From: Klebsiella indica
GTDB lineage: Bacteria; Pseudomonadota; Gammaproteobacteria; Enterobacterales; Enterobacteriaceae
DNA: 64,000 nt
NCBI RefSeq assembly: GCF_005860775.1
Contig: NZ_VCHQ01000011.1
Span: forward strand, 178,528-242,527
Reading direction: 5' to 3'
How positions within the stretch are numbered: the stretch's first letter is position 1; each line of letters opens with the position of its first letter. A program made the translations under genes and the position numbers. The notes under the pieces are model-generated. The model was not told the DNA's origin. It did no database searches and was given only the letters and a program-made list of their open reading frames with translations. Shown piece after piece: positions 10,595 to 20,765 of the stretch.

Positions 10595-10671
10595 GGCTAC
10601 GTAGCTCAGCTGGTTAGAGCACATCACTCATAATGATGGGGTCACAGGTTCAAATCCCGTCGTAGCCACCA
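10595..10671 (+). tRNA. metT: tRNA-Met (CAT), elongator
   Basis: 77 nt including encoded CCA; anticodon CAT at 10629-10631. Cloverleaf GGCTACG / CGTAGCC acceptor pairing. First of seven tRNAs, in the same order as the E. coli metT operon. Confidence 0.97.
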
Positions 10672-10679
10672 TCTTTTTT

Positions 10680-10764
10680 GCGGGAGTGGCGAAATTGGTA
10701 GACGCACCAGATTTAGGTTCTGGCGCCGCAAGGTGTGCGAGTTCAAGTCTCGCCTCCCGCACCA
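10680..10764 (+). tRNA. leuW: tRNA-Leu (TAG)
   Basis: 85 nt with a long variable arm and encoded CCA; anticodon TAG at 10714-10716; acceptor GCGGGAG / CTCCCGC. Eight bases after metT. Confidence 0.97.
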
Positions 10765-10799
10765 TTTACTCGTTGGCGTTGTAAGTAAAAGATGGTTAT

Positions 10800-10874
10800 T
10801 GGGGTATCGCCAAGCGGTAAGGCACCGGTTTTTGATACCGGCATTCCCTGGTTCGAATCCAGGTACCCCAGCCA
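10800..10874 (+). tRNA. glnU: tRNA-Gln (TTG)
   Basis: 75 nt with encoded CCA; anticodon TTG at 10832-10834; acceptor TGGGGTA / TACCCCA with the usual weak U-A first pair favoured by GlnS. Confidence 0.97.
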
Positions 10875-10910
10875 CATTCCTTCGATGTTTGCGGTTAACC
10901 GCGACGATAT

Positions 10911-10985
10911 TGGGGTATCGCCAAGCGGTAAGGCACCGGTTTTTGATACCGGCATTCCCTGGTTCGAATCCAGGTACCCCAGCCA
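10911..10985 (+). tRNA. glnW: tRNA-Gln (TTG), second copy
   Basis: Identical in sequence to the preceding tRNA-Gln (TTG), separated by a 36-bp spacer. Confidence 0.97.
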
Positions 10986-11007
10986 TCGAAGTAAAGCAGT
11001 AAAATCT

Positions 11008-11084
11008 GGCTACGTAGCTCAGCTGGTTAGAGCACATCACTCATAATGATGGGGTCACAGGTTCAAATCCCGTCGTAGCCACCA
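11008..11084 (+). tRNA. metU: tRNA-Met (CAT), second copy
   Basis: Identical to the first tRNA-Met in the operon; 77 nt with encoded CCA. Confidence 0.97.
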
Positions 11085-11129
11085 TATAAAGGAATTATTG
11101 ATTAGCTTCGATAAATCCAGAAAAATTGT

Positions 11130-11204
11130 TGGGGTATCGCCAAGCGGTAAGGCACCGGATTCTGATTCCGGCATTCCGAGGTTCGAATCCTCGTACCCCA
11201 GCCA
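11130..11204 (+). tRNA. glnV: tRNA-Gln (CTG)
   Basis: 75 nt with CCA; anticodon CTG at 11162-11164. It differs from the TTG copies mainly in the anticodon arm and T stem. Confidence 0.97.
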
Positions 11205-11287
11205 ATTTTAAAAGTCGCTTTATACATAAGCGCGTCGTTGGCTGAATCGCCGAAGTAAATGCGGGGAAATATTCACCAACAGACAAT

Positions 11288-11362
11288 TGGGGTATCGCCA
11301 AGCGGTAAGGCACCGGATTCTGATTCCGGCATTCCGAGGTTCGAATCCTCGTACCCCAGCCA
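11288..11362 (+). tRNA. glnX: tRNA-Gln (CTG), second copy
   Basis: Identical to the preceding tRNA-Gln (CTG); last gene of the operon, followed two bases later by a terminator. Confidence 0.97.
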
Positions 11363-11363
11363 A

Positions 11364-11405
11364 CAGAAAGCAAAAAGCTCGCTCAGGCGAGCTTTTTGCT
11401 TTCTG
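11364..11405 (+). terminator. tRNA operon terminator
   Basis: Perfect 19-bp stem (11364-11382 / 11387-11405) with loop TCAG. The T-rich 3' arm provides the U tract. It is unusually long and fully paired. Confidence 0.9.
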
Positions 11406-11572
11406 TCATTTAACACGTCAGAGAGGTTTAAACCGGGTCTGCTCTGGCCCGCAAAGCCCCGCCCCAGGAATACACCAGAAAACAGTCGCGAATCCGTCCG
11501 CGATCTGAAAGATAACCGGTATCCCCTCTTCTGTAACCCGACCTGATATTTCATCAACCGGGAAAGTCACGG

Positions 11573-12748
11573 TTACAATCCCAATGCGTATTTCAGGGCC
11601 TGCCGTTTCAGTTCGCCAGCGCGCTCAGCCGCCATCAGGCCAATATTGCGCAACATGCGCACCGGCGGCAGATCGTTGCTAAATCCAGCGTAAAACAGAT
11701 CCATTCCTGACTGCATAATAAAATTATCCGCTCTGCGTCGCGTCTGGTAACGCTTAAGCACCGGCAGGCTGGCCCACTCTTCACCGTGCGCTCGCGCGCT
11801 GCTCAAAATATCCAGCAAGGCGTCAGCATCCCGATAGCCCAGATTCACCCCCTGCCCAGCCAGCGGGTGAATGGTATGCGCCGCATCACCGACCAGCGCC
11901 AGCCCCGGCTTCACATATTGCAACGCATGGCGGCGGATCAACGGGAATGCGCCCGCGCTTAGCGGCGTCACCTCTCCCAGCCGTGACGGAAAGTGGCGGG
12001 TAATCTCTTGCTGTAACTGGACCATGCTCATTCCCTGTAACTGGCGAACTCTGGCAGGCGTGTCGTACCATACCAGTGAAGCCCAATGGTCAAACAGCGG
12101 TAAAAACGCGCGCGGTCCTTCAGGGGTAAACTGCTGCCAGGTGCTATCGCCGGGGGCGTCCGCGCACTGTACGCTAATCAACATGCAGGCCTGTTGATAC
12201 TGCCATGCATGAACGCCGATACCCGCCAGTTGCCGTACCTGTGAATTAGCGCCATCAGCCCCAATCACCAGCCGTGCTTGATGCTGGCTGCCGTCGGTTA
12301 GCATTAACGATGCCTGCGTCTCCCCACGCTGCATCTCCTGCAGTGACACCCCCACCAGCAGAGAGACTTGATTATGCGCCGCCAGCGCCTGCCACAAAGC
12401 GCCCTGCAGGACATTATTTTCCACCATATAGCCCAGTTCAGGCAGCTTCAGTTCGCTGGCATTAAAAACGACATGCGCGCTTTCCCACTCCCAGGTCTCC
12501 AGTTGACGATACGCATGCGCGCGCATCCCCTGTACCGCATCCCAGACGCCCAGGCTTTTCAGCAATCCCACCGATGCCGCGCTGATTGCTGAAATACGTA
12601 TGTCAGGCGTCGAAGACGCGTCAAAAACAGGCGGCGCATTTTTTTCAATCACCGTTACCGTAAAACCGTGCTGCGCCAGCCCAAGCGCCAGGGCGCCGCC
12701 AACCATTCCACCGCCGACGATAACGACATCTGTTGCATGAATTGTCAT
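11573..12748 (-). CDS. ubiF: 3-demethoxyubiquinol 3-hydroxylase
   Basis: FAD monooxygenase that adds the last ring hydroxyl in ubiquinone synthesis. The 391-residue chain shows the N-terminal dinucleotide fold GGGMVGGALALGL (about 12-24) and the second FAD motif GDAAHTIHPLAGQG near 290, both typical of the UbiH/UbiF/VisC family. It is a single-gene unit, convergent with the tRNA operon and divergent from miaB, as in E. coli. Confidence 0.95.
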   Translation of the reverse strand: MTIHATDVVIVGGGMVGGALALGLAQHGFTVTVIEKNAPPVFDASSTPDIRISAISAASVGLLKSLGVWDAVQGMRAHAYRQLETWEWESAHVVFNASELKLPELGYMVENNVLQGALWQALAAHNQVSLLVGVSLQEMQRGETQASLMLTDGSQHQARLVIGADGANSQVRQLAGIGVHAWQYQQACMLISVQCADAPGDSTWQQFTPEGPRAFLPLFDHWASLVWYDTPARVRQLQGMSMVQLQQEITRHFPSRLGEVTPLSAGAFPLIRRHALQYVKPGLALVGDAAHTIHPLAGQGVNLGYRDADALLDILSSARAHGEEWASLPVLKRYQTRRRADNFIMQSGMDLFYAGFSNDLPPVRMLRNIGLMAAERAGELKRQALKYALGL

Positions 12749-12956
12749 GGCTATTATCCTTAAATTCGAATCACCTGAGTTTACCGGATTTTTATTCGCC
12801 TTGTGGTGATTACGGTCGTACTGGTCAGGGCGCGGTCAAAGCATTACAATACGCGCCCTGCAATCCTGGCTTTATACCCGTCACGCTTCACATTGCAGCG
12901 TAACGTCCGGTGAAGAAAATGACATTGGGTATACCTAATTAAGCATGAGCAAGTCG

Positions 12957-14381
12957 ATGACCAAAAAACTCCATATTAAAACCTGGGGCTGTCAGATGAA
13001 CGAATACGATTCATCAAAGATGGCCGATCTGCTGGATGCCACGCACGGGTATCAACTCACTGAAGTGGCGGAAGAGGCAGATGTGCTGCTGCTCAACACC
13101 TGCTCAATCCGTGAGAAGGCTCAGGAAAAAGTGTTCCATCAGCTAGGACGCTGGAAGCTGCTGAAAGAGAAAAATCCCGATCTGATCATCGGCGTCGGTG
13201 GCTGCGTGGCCTCGCAGGAAGGCGACCACATTCGCCAGCGCGCCCATTACGTCGATATCATTTTTGGCCCGCAAACCCTGCATCGCCTTCCGGAAATGAT
13301 CAACTCCGTTCGCGGTAACCGCAGCCCGGTCGTCGATATCAGTTTCCCGGAAATCGAGAAATTCGATCGCCTGCCGGAACCACGCGCTGAAGGTCCTTCT
13401 GCGTTTGTGTCTATCATGGAAGGCTGCAACAAGTACTGCACCTACTGTGTCGTGCCTTACACCCGCGGTGAGGAAGTCAGCCGCCCGAGCGACGATATCC
13501 TGTTTGAAATCGCCCAACTGGCGGCCCAGGGCGTACGTGAAGTCAACCTGCTCGGGCAGAACGTCAACGCATGGCGCGGGGAAAACTACGATGGCACCAC
13601 CGGTAGCTTCGCCGATCTGCTGCGCCTGGTCGCCGCCATTGACGGTATCGACCGCATTCGCTTTACCACCAGCCATCCGATCGAGTTCACCGATGATATC
13701 ATTGAGGTTTATCGCGATACGCCCGAACTGGTCAGCTTCCTGCATCTGCCAGTACAGAGCGGTTCTGACCGGGTGTTGAATCTGATGGGCCGCACCCATA
13801 CCGCTCTGGAATATAAAGCGATTATCCGCAAACTGCGCGCGGCGCGCCCGGATATTCAGATTAGCTCTGATTTCATTGTCGGCTTCCCTGGCGAAACCAC
13901 CGATGATTTTGAAAAAACCATGAAGCTGATTGCCGATGTCAATTTCGATATGAGCTACAGCTTTATCTTTTCCGCGCGTCCGGGCACCCCGGCGGCGGAT
14001 ATGGTTGATGACGTGCCGGAAGAAGATAAAAAGCAGCGCCTGTATATCCTGCAGGAGCGTATCAACCAGCAGGCGACGGCCTGGAGCCGCCGTATGCTCG
14101 GCACCGTGCAGCGTATTCTGGTGGAAGGAACCTCCCGCAAAAGCATTATGGAGCTTTCCGGCCGTACCGAAAATAATCGCGTGGTGAACTTTGAAGGCTC
14201 GCCGCAAATGATCGGCAAGTTTGTCGATGTGGAAATTACCGACGTCTGGACCAACTCCCTGCGCGGCAAAGTGGTGCGTACCGAAGACGAAATGGGGTTA
14301 CGCATCGCGGAAACACCGGAATCAGTGATTGCCCGTACCCGTAAAGAAAACGAGACTGGCGTCGGTTTCTATCAGCCTTAA
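12957..14381 (+). CDS. miaB: tRNA-i6A37 methylthiotransferase
   Basis: Radical SAM enzyme that turns i6A37 into ms2i6A37 in tRNAs reading UNN codons. It has an N-terminal UPF0004 domain with Cys in GCQMNEY, NTCSIRE and GVGGCVA, a radical SAM cluster motif CNKYCTYC (about 157-164), and a C-terminal TRAM domain. The start at 12957 (MTKKLHIK) gives 474 residues, the E. coli length; an in-frame ATG at 12945 would add four residues and neither has a clear ribosome site. Confidence 0.95.
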   Translation: MTKKLHIKTWGCQMNEYDSSKMADLLDATHGYQLTEVAEEADVLLLNTCSIREKAQEKVFHQLGRWKLLKEKNPDLIIGVGGCVASQEGDHIRQRAHYVDIIFGPQTLHRLPEMINSVRGNRSPVVDISFPEIEKFDRLPEPRAEGPSAFVSIMEGCNKYCTYCVVPYTRGEEVSRPSDDILFEIAQLAAQGVREVNLLGQNVNAWRGENYDGTTGSFADLLRLVAAIDGIDRIRFTTSHPIEFTDDIIEVYRDTPELVSFLHLPVQSGSDRVLNLMGRTHTALEYKAIIRKLRAARPDIQISSDFIVGFPGETTDDFEKTMKLIADVNFDMSYSFIFSARPGTPAADMVDDVPEEDKKQRLYILQERINQQATAWSRRMLGTVQRILVEGTSRKSIMELSGRTENNRVVNFEGSPQMIGKFVDVEITDVWTNSLRGKVVRTEDEMGLRIAETPESVIARTRKENETGVGFYQP

Positions 14382-14389
14382 CCCGTTCA

Positions 14390-14420
14390 GGTCCACCGCG
14401 CCGGTGGGCCTTGTATTTCC
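14390..14420 (+). terminator. miaB terminator
   Basis: Stem GG(T)CCACCG / CGGTGG(G)CC with a 3-nt loop at 14390-14410, then TTGTATTT. The U tract is imperfect. Confidence 0.6.
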
Positions 14421-14533
14421 TCTCCGGGCCCCAATATCTACAGCGATGCTTGCACCCTATTCCGATGACGTGAATAATTTCCTTACTGCCCGGTGAATTT
14501 TGCCGCCCGGCAAACGCGTATAAGAGGAACAGT

Positions 14534-15580
14534 TTGAACATAGAAACCCGTGAAATTACCCTGGAACCCGCGGATAACGCACGCCTGTTGGGGCTGTGCG
14601 GCCCGTTTGACGACAACATCAAACAGCTCGAACGGCGGCTGGGTATCGAGATCAATCGCCGCGATAATCGCTTTAAACTGACCGGGCGTGCAATATGCGT
14701 TAATGCCGCCGCCGATATTCTGCGTAGTCTGTACGTCGATACCGCCCCGATGCGCGGCGAGATTCAGGATATTGAACCGGAACAGATCCATCTGGCGATC
14801 AAAGAAGCCCGCGTGCTGGAACAGAGCGCCGAAAGCGTACCGGACTACGGTAAGGCCATCAATATCAAAACCCGGCGCGGCGTCATCAAGCCACGTACGC
14901 CGAATCAGGCACAGTACATCGCCAATATTCTTGATCACGATATTACCTTCGGCGTCGGCCCTGCCGGAACCGGGAAAACCTATCTGGCGGTCGCCGCGGC
15001 GGTGGATGCTCTGGAGCGTCAGGAAATTCGCCGTATTCTGCTGACCCGCCCGGCGGTGGAAGCGGGAGAGAAGCTGGGCTTCCTGCCAGGCGATCTGAGC
15101 CAAAAAGTCGACCCGTACCTGCGGCCGCTGTACGATGCGCTGTTCGAGATGCTCGGTTTTGAGAAGGTCGAAAAGCTTATTGAGCGCAATGTTATTGAGG
15201 TTGCGCCGCTGGCCTATATGCGCGGTCGTACGCTGAACGATGCGTTTATCATCCTTGATGAGAGCCAGAACACCACCATCGAACAGATGAAAATGTTCCT
15301 GACCCGTATCGGCTTTAACTCTAAAGCGGTCATTACCGGCGATATCACCCAGATTGACCTGCCGCGTAGCACCAAATCCGGCCTGCGCCACGCGATTGAA
15401 GTGCTGGCGGAGGTCGATGAAATTAGCTTCAACTTCTTCCATAGCGAAGATGTGGTGCGCCACCCGGTTGTCGCCCGTATCGTTAACGCCTATGAAGCAT
15501 GGGAAGAAGCAGACCAAAAACGCAAAGCAGAACTGGCCGCCGAGCGCAAACGCGAAGCCCAGCAACAGGAGCAAAAATGA
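14534..15580 (+). CDS. ybeZ: PhoH-like ATPase YbeZ
   Basis: Putative ATPase/RNA-linked protein of the PhoH family. The 348 residues contain a Walker A motif [11 protein letters not shown] (about 143-153) and a Walker B motif FIILDESQN, and end in a Lys/Glu/Gln-rich charged tail. Translation starts at TTG after AGAGGAAC. Its stop overlaps the ybeY start (ATGA), which points to translational coupling. Its partner YbeY is an rRNA-processing endonuclease, so a ribosome-related role is likely. Confidence 0.95.
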   Translation: MNIETREITLEPADNARLLGLCGPFDDNIKQLERRLGIEINRRDNRFKLTGRAICVNAAADILRSLYVDTAPMRGEIQDIEPEQIHLAIKEARVLEQSAESVPDYGKAINIKTRRGVIKPRTPNQAQYIANILDHDITFGVGPAGTGKTYLAVAAAVDALERQEIRRILLTRPAVEAGEKLGFLPGDLSQKVDPYLRPLYDALFEMLGFEKVEKLIERNVIEVAPLAYMRGRTLNDAFIILDESQNTTIEQMKMFLTRIGFNSKAVITGDITQIDLPRSTKSGLRHAIEVLAEVDEISFNFFHSEDVVRHPVVARIVNAYEAWEEADQKRKAELAAERKREAQQQEQK

Positions 15581-16044
15581 GTCAGGTCATTCTCGATTTA
15601 CAGCTGGCTTGCGAAGATAACAGCGGAATGCCGGATGAAGCTCAGTTTCAACGCTGGGTTGATGCCGTCATCCCGCAGTTCCAGGAAGAATCAGAAGTCA
15701 CGATTCGCCTGGTTGACGAAGCGGAAAGCCATGAGCTGAACCTGACTTATCGTGGGAAGGATAAACCGACGAATGTGCTCTCTTTCCCGTTTGAAGCGCC
15801 CCCCGGCATTGAAATGCCGCTGCTTGGCGATCTGGTTATCTGCCGTCAGGTCGTCGAACAGGAAGCAAAAGAGCAAGGCAAGCCGCTGGAGGCCCACTGG
15901 GCGCATATGGTTGTCCACGGTAGCCTGCACCTTTTGGGCTATGACCACATTGTTGACGAAGAAGCAGAAGAGATGGAATCCCTCGAAACAGAGATAATGC
16001 TTGCTCTGGGCTATGAGGATCCGTACATTGCCGAGAAGGAATAA
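15577..16044 (+). CDS. ybeY: Endoribonuclease YbeY (16S rRNA maturation)
   Basis: Single-strand endoribonuclease needed for 16S rRNA 3' end maturation and late 70S quality control. The 155-residue product has the zinc motif [15 protein letters not shown] (three His of the H-x3-H-x5-H signature) near 114-128. The start at 15577 overlaps the ybeZ stop; a longer in-frame reading from 15499 overlaps ybeZ and is not needed. Confidence 0.96.
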   Translation: MSQVILDLQLACEDNSGMPDEAQFQRWVDAVIPQFQEESEVTIRLVDEAESHELNLTYRGKDKPTNVLSFPFEAPPGIEMPLLGDLVICRQVVEQEAKEQGKPLEAHWAHMVVHGSLHLLGYDHIVDEEAEEMESLETEIMLALGYEDPYIAEKE

Positions 16045-16142
16045 CCTGCCGCCGGCTTTGCCGGCGACTGGCCGCTATGCCGGGCGCTGAGTATACGCGT
16101 GACGAGCGACGATTTAACTAACATGAGAACCCATACGACGCC

Positions 16143-17021
16143 ATGAGCGACGACAATTCACACAGTAGCGACACAGTAAACAGCAAAAAGGGATTTTTCT
16201 CCCTCTTACTCAGCCAGCTTTTTCACGGTGAACCCAAGAATCGTGATGAACTGCTGGCGCTGATCCGTGATTCCGGGCAAAACGATCTTATCGACGAAGA
16301 TACGCGCGATATGCTCGAAGGGGTAATGGACATCGCCGACCAGCGCGTCCGCGATATTATGATCCCCCGCTCACAGATGATCACCCTGAAACGCAATCAG
16401 ACGCTTGACGAATGCCTCGATGTGATCATCGAATCCGCGCACTCGCGTTTCCCGGTGATCAGCGAAGATAAAGATCACATTGAAGGGATTTTGATGGCCA
16501 AAGATCTGCTGCCGTTTATGCGCAGCGATGCCGAAGCCTTCAGCATGGAAAAAGTGTTGCGTCCGGCGGTTGTCGTGCCTGAAAGCAAGCGGGTTGACCG
16601 CATGCTGAAAGAGTTCCGCTCCCAGCGTTATCATATGGCTATCGTTATCGATGAGTTCGGCGGCGTCTCAGGCCTGGTAACCATTGAAGACATCCTTGAG
16701 CTGATCGTCGGCGAAATAGAAGACGAATACGACGAAGAAGAAGATATCGATTTTCGTCAGTTGAGCCGCCATACCTGGACGGTGCGGGCGCTGGCCTCCA
16801 TCGAAGACTTCAACGAAGCCTACGGCACCCACTTTAGCGATGAAGAAGTTGATACCATCGGCGGCCTCGTGATGCAGGCGTTTGGTCATCTGCCCGCCCG
16901 CGGCGAATCTATCGACATTGATGGTTACCAATTCAAGGTCGCAATGGCTGACAGTCGACGTATTATTCAGGTACATGTAAAGCTTCCTGATGATGCGCCA
17001 CAGCCGAAACTGGAAGACTAA
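16143..17021 (+). CDS. ybeX: CBS-domain protein YbeX/CorC
   Basis: 292 residues with two CBS domains (about 70-190) and a C-terminal CorC/HlyC domain. It was first linked to cobalt/magnesium efflux through CorA; later work ties it to ribosome metabolism with YbeY. It has no membrane segment and an acidic stretch ([10 protein letters not shown]) between the CBS pair and the C-terminal domain. It is third in ybeZYX-lnt, 98 bp after ybeY and 22 bp before lnt. Confidence 0.94.
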   Translation: MSDDNSHSSDTVNSKKGFFSLLLSQLFHGEPKNRDELLALIRDSGQNDLIDEDTRDMLEGVMDIADQRVRDIMIPRSQMITLKRNQTLDECLDVIIESAHSRFPVISEDKDHIEGILMAKDLLPFMRSDAEAFSMEKVLRPAVVVPESKRVDRMLKEFRSQRYHMAIVIDEFGGVSGLVTIEDILELIVGEIEDEYDEEEDIDFRQLSRHTWTVRALASIEDFNEAYGTHFSDEEVDTIGGLVMQAFGHLPARGESIDIDGYQFKVAMADSRRIIQVHVKLPDDAPQPKLED

Positions 17022-17043
17022 ACCACCGGGACGATTAACCTAA

Positions 17044-18582
17044 ATGGTATTTGCCTCTCTTCTTGAACGCCAGCGCATACGTCTGTTGCTGGCGCTGTTA
17101 TTCGGAGCCAGCGGAACGCTGGCTTTTTCACCTTATGACGTCTGGCCCGCGGCGATTATTTCGCTAATGGGCCTACAAGGTTTAACCCTTAATCGTCGTC
17201 CGCTGCAAAGCGCCTGGATCGGTTATTTCTGGGGACTGGGGCTGTTTGGTTCCGGTATTCACTGGGTCTACGTCAGTATTGCGCAGTTCGGCGGGATGCC
17301 GGGGCCGGTCAACGTTTTCCTGGTGGTTCTGCTGGCCGCGTATCTTTCACTTTATACCGGGTTATTCGCCGGGATCCTTTCGCGCCTGTGGCCGAAAACC
17401 AGCTGGATACGCGTCGCTGTCGCCGCGCCGGTGGTATGGCAAATTAGCGAATTCCTGCGTGGCTGGGTATTAACCGGTTTTCCGTGGCTGCAGTTTGGCT
17501 ATAGCCAGATTGACGGCCCGCTAAAAGGTCTCGCCCCGGTGATGGGCGTCGAGGCAATTAGCTTCCTGCTGATGGTGGTCAGCGGCCTGCTGACGCTGGC
17601 TATCGTGCAGCGTAACGTGAAAGCGCTGATTACCGCCGCGGTGCTGTTCGCGCTGCCCTTCCCGCTGCGCTACATTCAGTGGTATCAGTTGCTGCCGGCA
17701 CGGGCAACCGAAGTTTCGCTGGTACAGGGCGATATTCCACAGGCGATGAAATGGGATCCGGATCAGTTAATCAATACGCTGAAAACCTATCTGGATCTCA
17801 CCCAGCCGCATATGGGTAAATCACAGTTAATCATCTGGCCGGAATCCGCTATTCCCGATCTGGAAATCAATCAGCAGCGTTTTCTGAGCATGATGGACGA
17901 CCTGATGCGCGCGAAAAACAGTTCGCTGATCACCGGTATCGTCGATTCGCGCCTGAATCAGCACAATCGCTACGATACCTACAACTCCATCATCACGCTG
18001 GGTAAAGATAACCCCTACAGCTACGACTCAAAGGATCGCTACAATAAGAACCATCTGGTGCCGTTTGGCGAATTTGTGCCGCTGGAATCTATTCTGCGTC
18101 CGCTGGCCCCGTTCTTTGACCTGCCAATGTCCTCCTTCAGCCGCGGGCCTTACCTGCAGCCTCAGTTGGTGGCGCACAATTTGCGTCTGACGGCGGCGAT
18201 CTGCTATGAAATTATTCTTGGCGAGCAGGTACGGGATAACTTCCGCCCGGATACTGATTTTCTGTTGACCATCTCCAACGATGCCTGGTTCGGGAAATCT
18301 ATCGGCCCGTGGCAGCACTTCCAGATGGCGCGGATGCGCGCGCTGGAGCTGGCCCGCCCGCTGTTGCGCAGCACAAATAACGGCATTACCGCGGTCATCG
18401 GCCCGCGCGGCGAAATTCAGGATATGCTCCCCCAGTTTACCCGCGCCGTCTTGACGACCAAAGTGACGCCCACTTCCGGCCTGACGCCATACGCCCGAAC
18501 CGGAAACTGGCCGCTGTGGGCGCTCACTGTCCTGTTTGGATTCGGCGCGCTGCTAATGAGCCTGCGCCAGCGCCGTCAATAA
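17044..18582 (+). CDS. lnt: Apolipoprotein N-acyltransferase
   Basis: Inner-membrane enzyme that adds the third acyl chain to lipoproteins. The N-terminal 215 residues are hydrophobic with about six membrane segments. The periplasmic nitrilase-like domain shows the catalytic triad: Glu267 in WPESAIPD, the Lys in [11 protein letters not shown] and the Cys in AAICYEI. The 512-residue length is identical to E. coli. It supplies mature lipoproteins such as LptE and RlpA encoded further along. Confidence 0.97.
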   Translation: MVFASLLERQRIRLLLALLFGASGTLAFSPYDVWPAAIISLMGLQGLTLNRRPLQSAWIGYFWGLGLFGSGIHWVYVSIAQFGGMPGPVNVFLVVLLAAYLSLYTGLFAGILSRLWPKTSWIRVAVAAPVVWQISEFLRGWVLTGFPWLQFGYSQIDGPLKGLAPVMGVEAISFLLMVVSGLLTLAIVQRNVKALITAAVLFALPFPLRYIQWYQLLPARATEVSLVQGDIPQAMKWDPDQLINTLKTYLDLTQPHMGKSQLIIWPESAIPDLEINQQRFLSMMDDLMRAKNSSLITGIVDSRLNQHNRYDTYNSIITLGKDNPYSYDSKDRYNKNHLVPFGEFVPLESILRPLAPFFDLPMSSFSRGPYLQPQLVAHNLRLTAAICYEIILGEQVRDNFRPDTDFLLTISNDAWFGKSIGPWQHFQMARMRALELARPLLRSTNNGITAVIGPRGEIQDMLPQFTRAVLTTKVTPTSGLTPYARTGNWPLWALTVLFGFGALLMSLRQRRQ

Positions 18583-18601
18583 TTCCCCCTTGTTCTCTGC
18601 C

Positions 18602-18627
18602 ACCGCAGCGGCCTGTGTCGCTGCGGT
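18602..18627 (+). terminator. Possible lnt terminator stem
   Basis: Perfect 9-bp inverted repeat ACCGCAGCG / CGCTGCGGT with an 8-nt loop, 20 bases past the lnt stop. The tract after it is only TCCTCCC, so intrinsic termination would be weak. Confidence 0.45.
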
Positions 18628-18649
18628 TCCTCCCGTCTTCCCTGCTTTA

Positions 18650-18667
18650 TTGGCATGGACATTGCTT
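18650..18667 (+). promoter_or_regulatory. Sigma-54-type promoter of gltIJKL
   Basis: TTGGCATGGACATTGCTT matches the RpoN consensus: GG (18652-18653) and GC (18664-18665) are exactly 10 bases apart, in TGGCAT and TTGCTT context. It would give a leader of about 270 nt before gltI. From memory, E. coli gltI (ybeJ) is among nitrogen-regulated NtrC targets. The sequence match is direct; the regulation is inferred. Confidence 0.6.
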
Positions 18668-18697
18668 AATAAATCTATGTAGCAACGTGATCCCCGG

Positions 18698-18718
18698 TGG
18701 TACAACCCGGTTGCACCA
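18698..18718. repeat. Imperfect palindrome in gltI leader
   Basis: TGGTACAACC-C-GGTTGCACCA, one mismatch in 10-bp arms. A further TGGTGCA lies at 18745-18751. The remaining leader (18752-18949) is A/C-rich with ACACACA-type tracts near the start codon, the kind of sequence bound by GcvB small RNA in gltI of Salmonella. No gene is seen in 18583-18949. Confidence 0.5.
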
Positions 18719-18949
18719 TCAAGAGGCAATGACATGCTCAAGTTTGGTGCAGTGAAGCTTTTTTGCCTTTAAATGGTGCGGCGCACTTCGCAAAAATCAA
18801 CAATATAAGAGCAAAATCTTTACATTAAGCCAAACTAAATGCTAACAAACACATACAAATGCTGCACGCAAAGACGGCAGCGATAACAGCACACACATTC
18901 ACAATGGGTATCAATAGCGTCCGGTGACGCTAAGGATAAGGAGTCCGAT

Positions 18950-19861
18950 ATGCAATTACGTAAACTGGCCGCAGCAATGCTGGTCATGGGTCTGACCGCC
19001 AGTGCGGCACATGCAGAAGATACTGCGCCAGCAGCAGGTCAGAGTACTCTGGATAAAATTGCCAAAAACGGCGTTGTCGTCGTCGGTCATCGTGAATCAT
19101 CCGTTCCGTTCTCTTACTATGACAACAAGCAGCAGGTCGTAGGCTACTCGCAGGACTACTCCAATGCGATTGTTGATGCCATCAAGAAGAAGCTGAACAA
19201 GCCTGACCTTGATGTGAAACTGATCCCCATCACCTCGCAAAACCGCATCCCGCTGCTGCAAAACGGCACCTACGATTTCGAATGCGGCTCCACCACCAAT
19301 AACCTGGAACGGCAAAAACAAGTCGCCTTCTCCGACACGATTTTCGTCGTCGGCACGCGCCTGTTGGTGAAAAAAGGCGGGCCGATTAAAGACTTCGCCG
19401 ACCTGAAAGGTAAAGCTGTCGTCGTAACGTCGGGCACCACATCTGAAATTCTGCTGCACAAGCTGAATGACGAGAAAAAAATGAACATGCGCATTATCAG
19501 TGCAAAAGATCACGGTGACTCCTTCCGAACCCTCGAAAGCGGTCGCGCGGTGGCTTTTATGATGGATGATGCTCTGCTGGCCGGCGAACGCGCGAAGGCG
19601 AAAAAGCCGGATAACTGGGAGATTGTCGGCACACCACAGTCTCAGGAAGCTTACGGCTGTATGCTGCGTAAAGACGATCCGCAGTTCAAAGCGCTGGTTG
19701 ACGAGACCGTTGCCCACGCCCAGACCTCTGGCGAAGCCGAGAAATGGTTCGATAAGTGGTTCAAAAACCCCATTCCGCCGAAGAACCTGAACATGAACTT
19801 CGAACTCTCTTCAGATATGAAAGCGCTGTTCAAATCACCTAACGATAAAGCTCTTAACTAA
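18950..19861 (+). CDS. gltI: Glutamate/aspartate ABC transporter binding protein
   Basis: Periplasmic solute-binding protein (SBP_bac_3 family) that delivers glutamate and aspartate to GltJK. A clear signal peptide MQLRKLAAAMLVMGLTASAA-HA ends near residue 22. The 303-residue length matches E. coli. Ribosome site AAGGAG lies 8 bp before the ATG. It is first in gltIJKL; the gap to gltJ holds an SroC-like RNA, which normally makes gltI the most abundant cistron. Confidence 0.96.
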   Translation: MQLRKLAAAMLVMGLTASAAHAEDTAPAAGQSTLDKIAKNGVVVVGHRESSVPFSYYDNKQQVVGYSQDYSNAIVDAIKKKLNKPDLDVKLIPITSQNRIPLLQNGTYDFECGSTTNNLERQKQVAFSDTIFVVGTRLLVKKGGPIKDFADLKGKAVVVTSGTTSEILLHKLNDEKKMNMRIISAKDHGDSFRTLESGRAVAFMMDDALLAGERAKAKKPDNWEIVGTPQSQEAYGCMLRKDDPQFKALVDETVAHAQTSGEAEKWFDKWFKNPIPPKNLNMNFELSSDMKALFKSPNDKALN

Positions 19862-20011
19862 TTACAAAAACAAGGGGCGGGAAAATCCTGCCCTCCCGAT
19901 CGTTGTTACAGTACGGACAGACTATACGGCGGCTGGTCGTTCCCCAGCCGCCGCGAATACCGAAACAAGCTGAGCAATGATCTTCGAGGGTAGCGCTGCT
20001 ACCCTTTTTTT
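19862..20011 (+). ncRNA. sroC: SroC small RNA (gltI 3'-derived)
   Basis: In E. coli and Salmonella SroC is cut from the gltI-gltJ spacer and acts as a sponge that removes GcvB. Here the 163-bp gltI-gltJ gap has the same architecture: a GC-rich hairpin (GGCGGCTGG / CCAGCCGCC, about 19930-19952) and a 3' terminator GGGTAGC-GCT-GCTACCC followed by seven T (19988-20011). The 3' end is well defined; the 5' end at the gltI stop is approximate because processing cannot be seen. Confidence 0.75.
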
Positions 20012-20024
20012 CCAGGAGTTATTT

Positions 20025-20765
20025 ATGTCAATAGACTGGAACTGGGGAATATTCCTGCAACAGGCCCCATTCGGCAACACAACCTATTTAGGCTGGCTCT
20101 GGAGTGGCTTTCAGGTTACCGTCGCACTGTCGATAACGGCCTGGATTATCGCCTTCTTCGTCGGTTCGTTATTCGGTATTTTACGCACCGTCCCTAATCG
20201 CCTGCTATCGATGATCGGTACCTGTTACGTTGAGTTCTTTCGTAATGTCCCGCTTATCGTACAGTTCTTTACCTGGTATCTGGTCGTCCCGGAACTGCTG
20301 CCGGAAAACATTGGTATGTGGTTTAAGGCCGAGCTGGACCCGAATATTCAATTCTTCGTCTCTTCCATGCTGTGCCTGGGGTTATTTACCGCGGCACGCG
20401 TCTGCGAACAGGTCCGCTCTGGTATCCAATCGCTGCCGCGCGGACAAAAAAATGCCGGTCTGGCAATGGGACTGACGCTGCCGCAAACCTATCGCTACGT
20501 CCTGCTGCCCAACGCCTACCGGGTTATCGTCCCGCCGATGACTTCTGAAATGATGAACCTGGTGAAAAACTCGGCCATCGCATCCACGATAGGGCTTGCT
20601 GATATGGCCGCGCAGGCCGGTAAACTGCTGGATTACTCGGCCCACGCCTGGGAGTCGTTTACCGCGATCACCCTGGCCTACGTTTTTATCAACGCCGTAA
20701 TTATGCTGGCTATGTATGTGGTCGAACGTAAGGTCCGCCTGCCGGGCAATATGGGGGGCAAATAA
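20025..20765 (+). CDS. gltJ: Glutamate/aspartate ABC permease GltJ
   Basis: Inner-membrane permease of the polar amino acid (HisMQ) type. From ATG 20025 (MSIDWNWG) after CCAGGAG the product has 246 residues, the E. coli length; an upstream in-frame ATG at 19977 lies inside the SroC region and is rejected. Several hydrophobic helices and the EAA-type loop near [13 protein letters not shown] are visible. Its stop overlaps the gltK start by one base. Confidence 0.95.
   Translation: MSIDWNWGIFLQQAPFGNTTYLGWLWSGFQVTVALSITAWIIAFFVGSLFGILRTVPNRLLSMIGTCYVEFFRNVPLIVQFFTWYLVVPELLPENIGMWFKAELDPNIQFFVSSMLCLGLFTAARVCEQVRSGIQSLPRGQKNAGLAMGLTLPQTYRYVLLPNAYRVIVPPMTSEMMNLVKNSAIASTIGLADMAAQAGKLLDYSAHAWESFTAITLAYVFINAVIMLAMYVVERKVRLPGNMGGK

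Noticed and set aside
10642..11373. Short readings on both strands across the tRNA operon
   Set aside because: They translate tRNA genes; repeated peptide strings reflect the duplicated tRNAs.
13143..15574. Long antisense readings over miaB and ybeZ
   Set aside because: Codon-pattern shadows of real genes on the plus strand.
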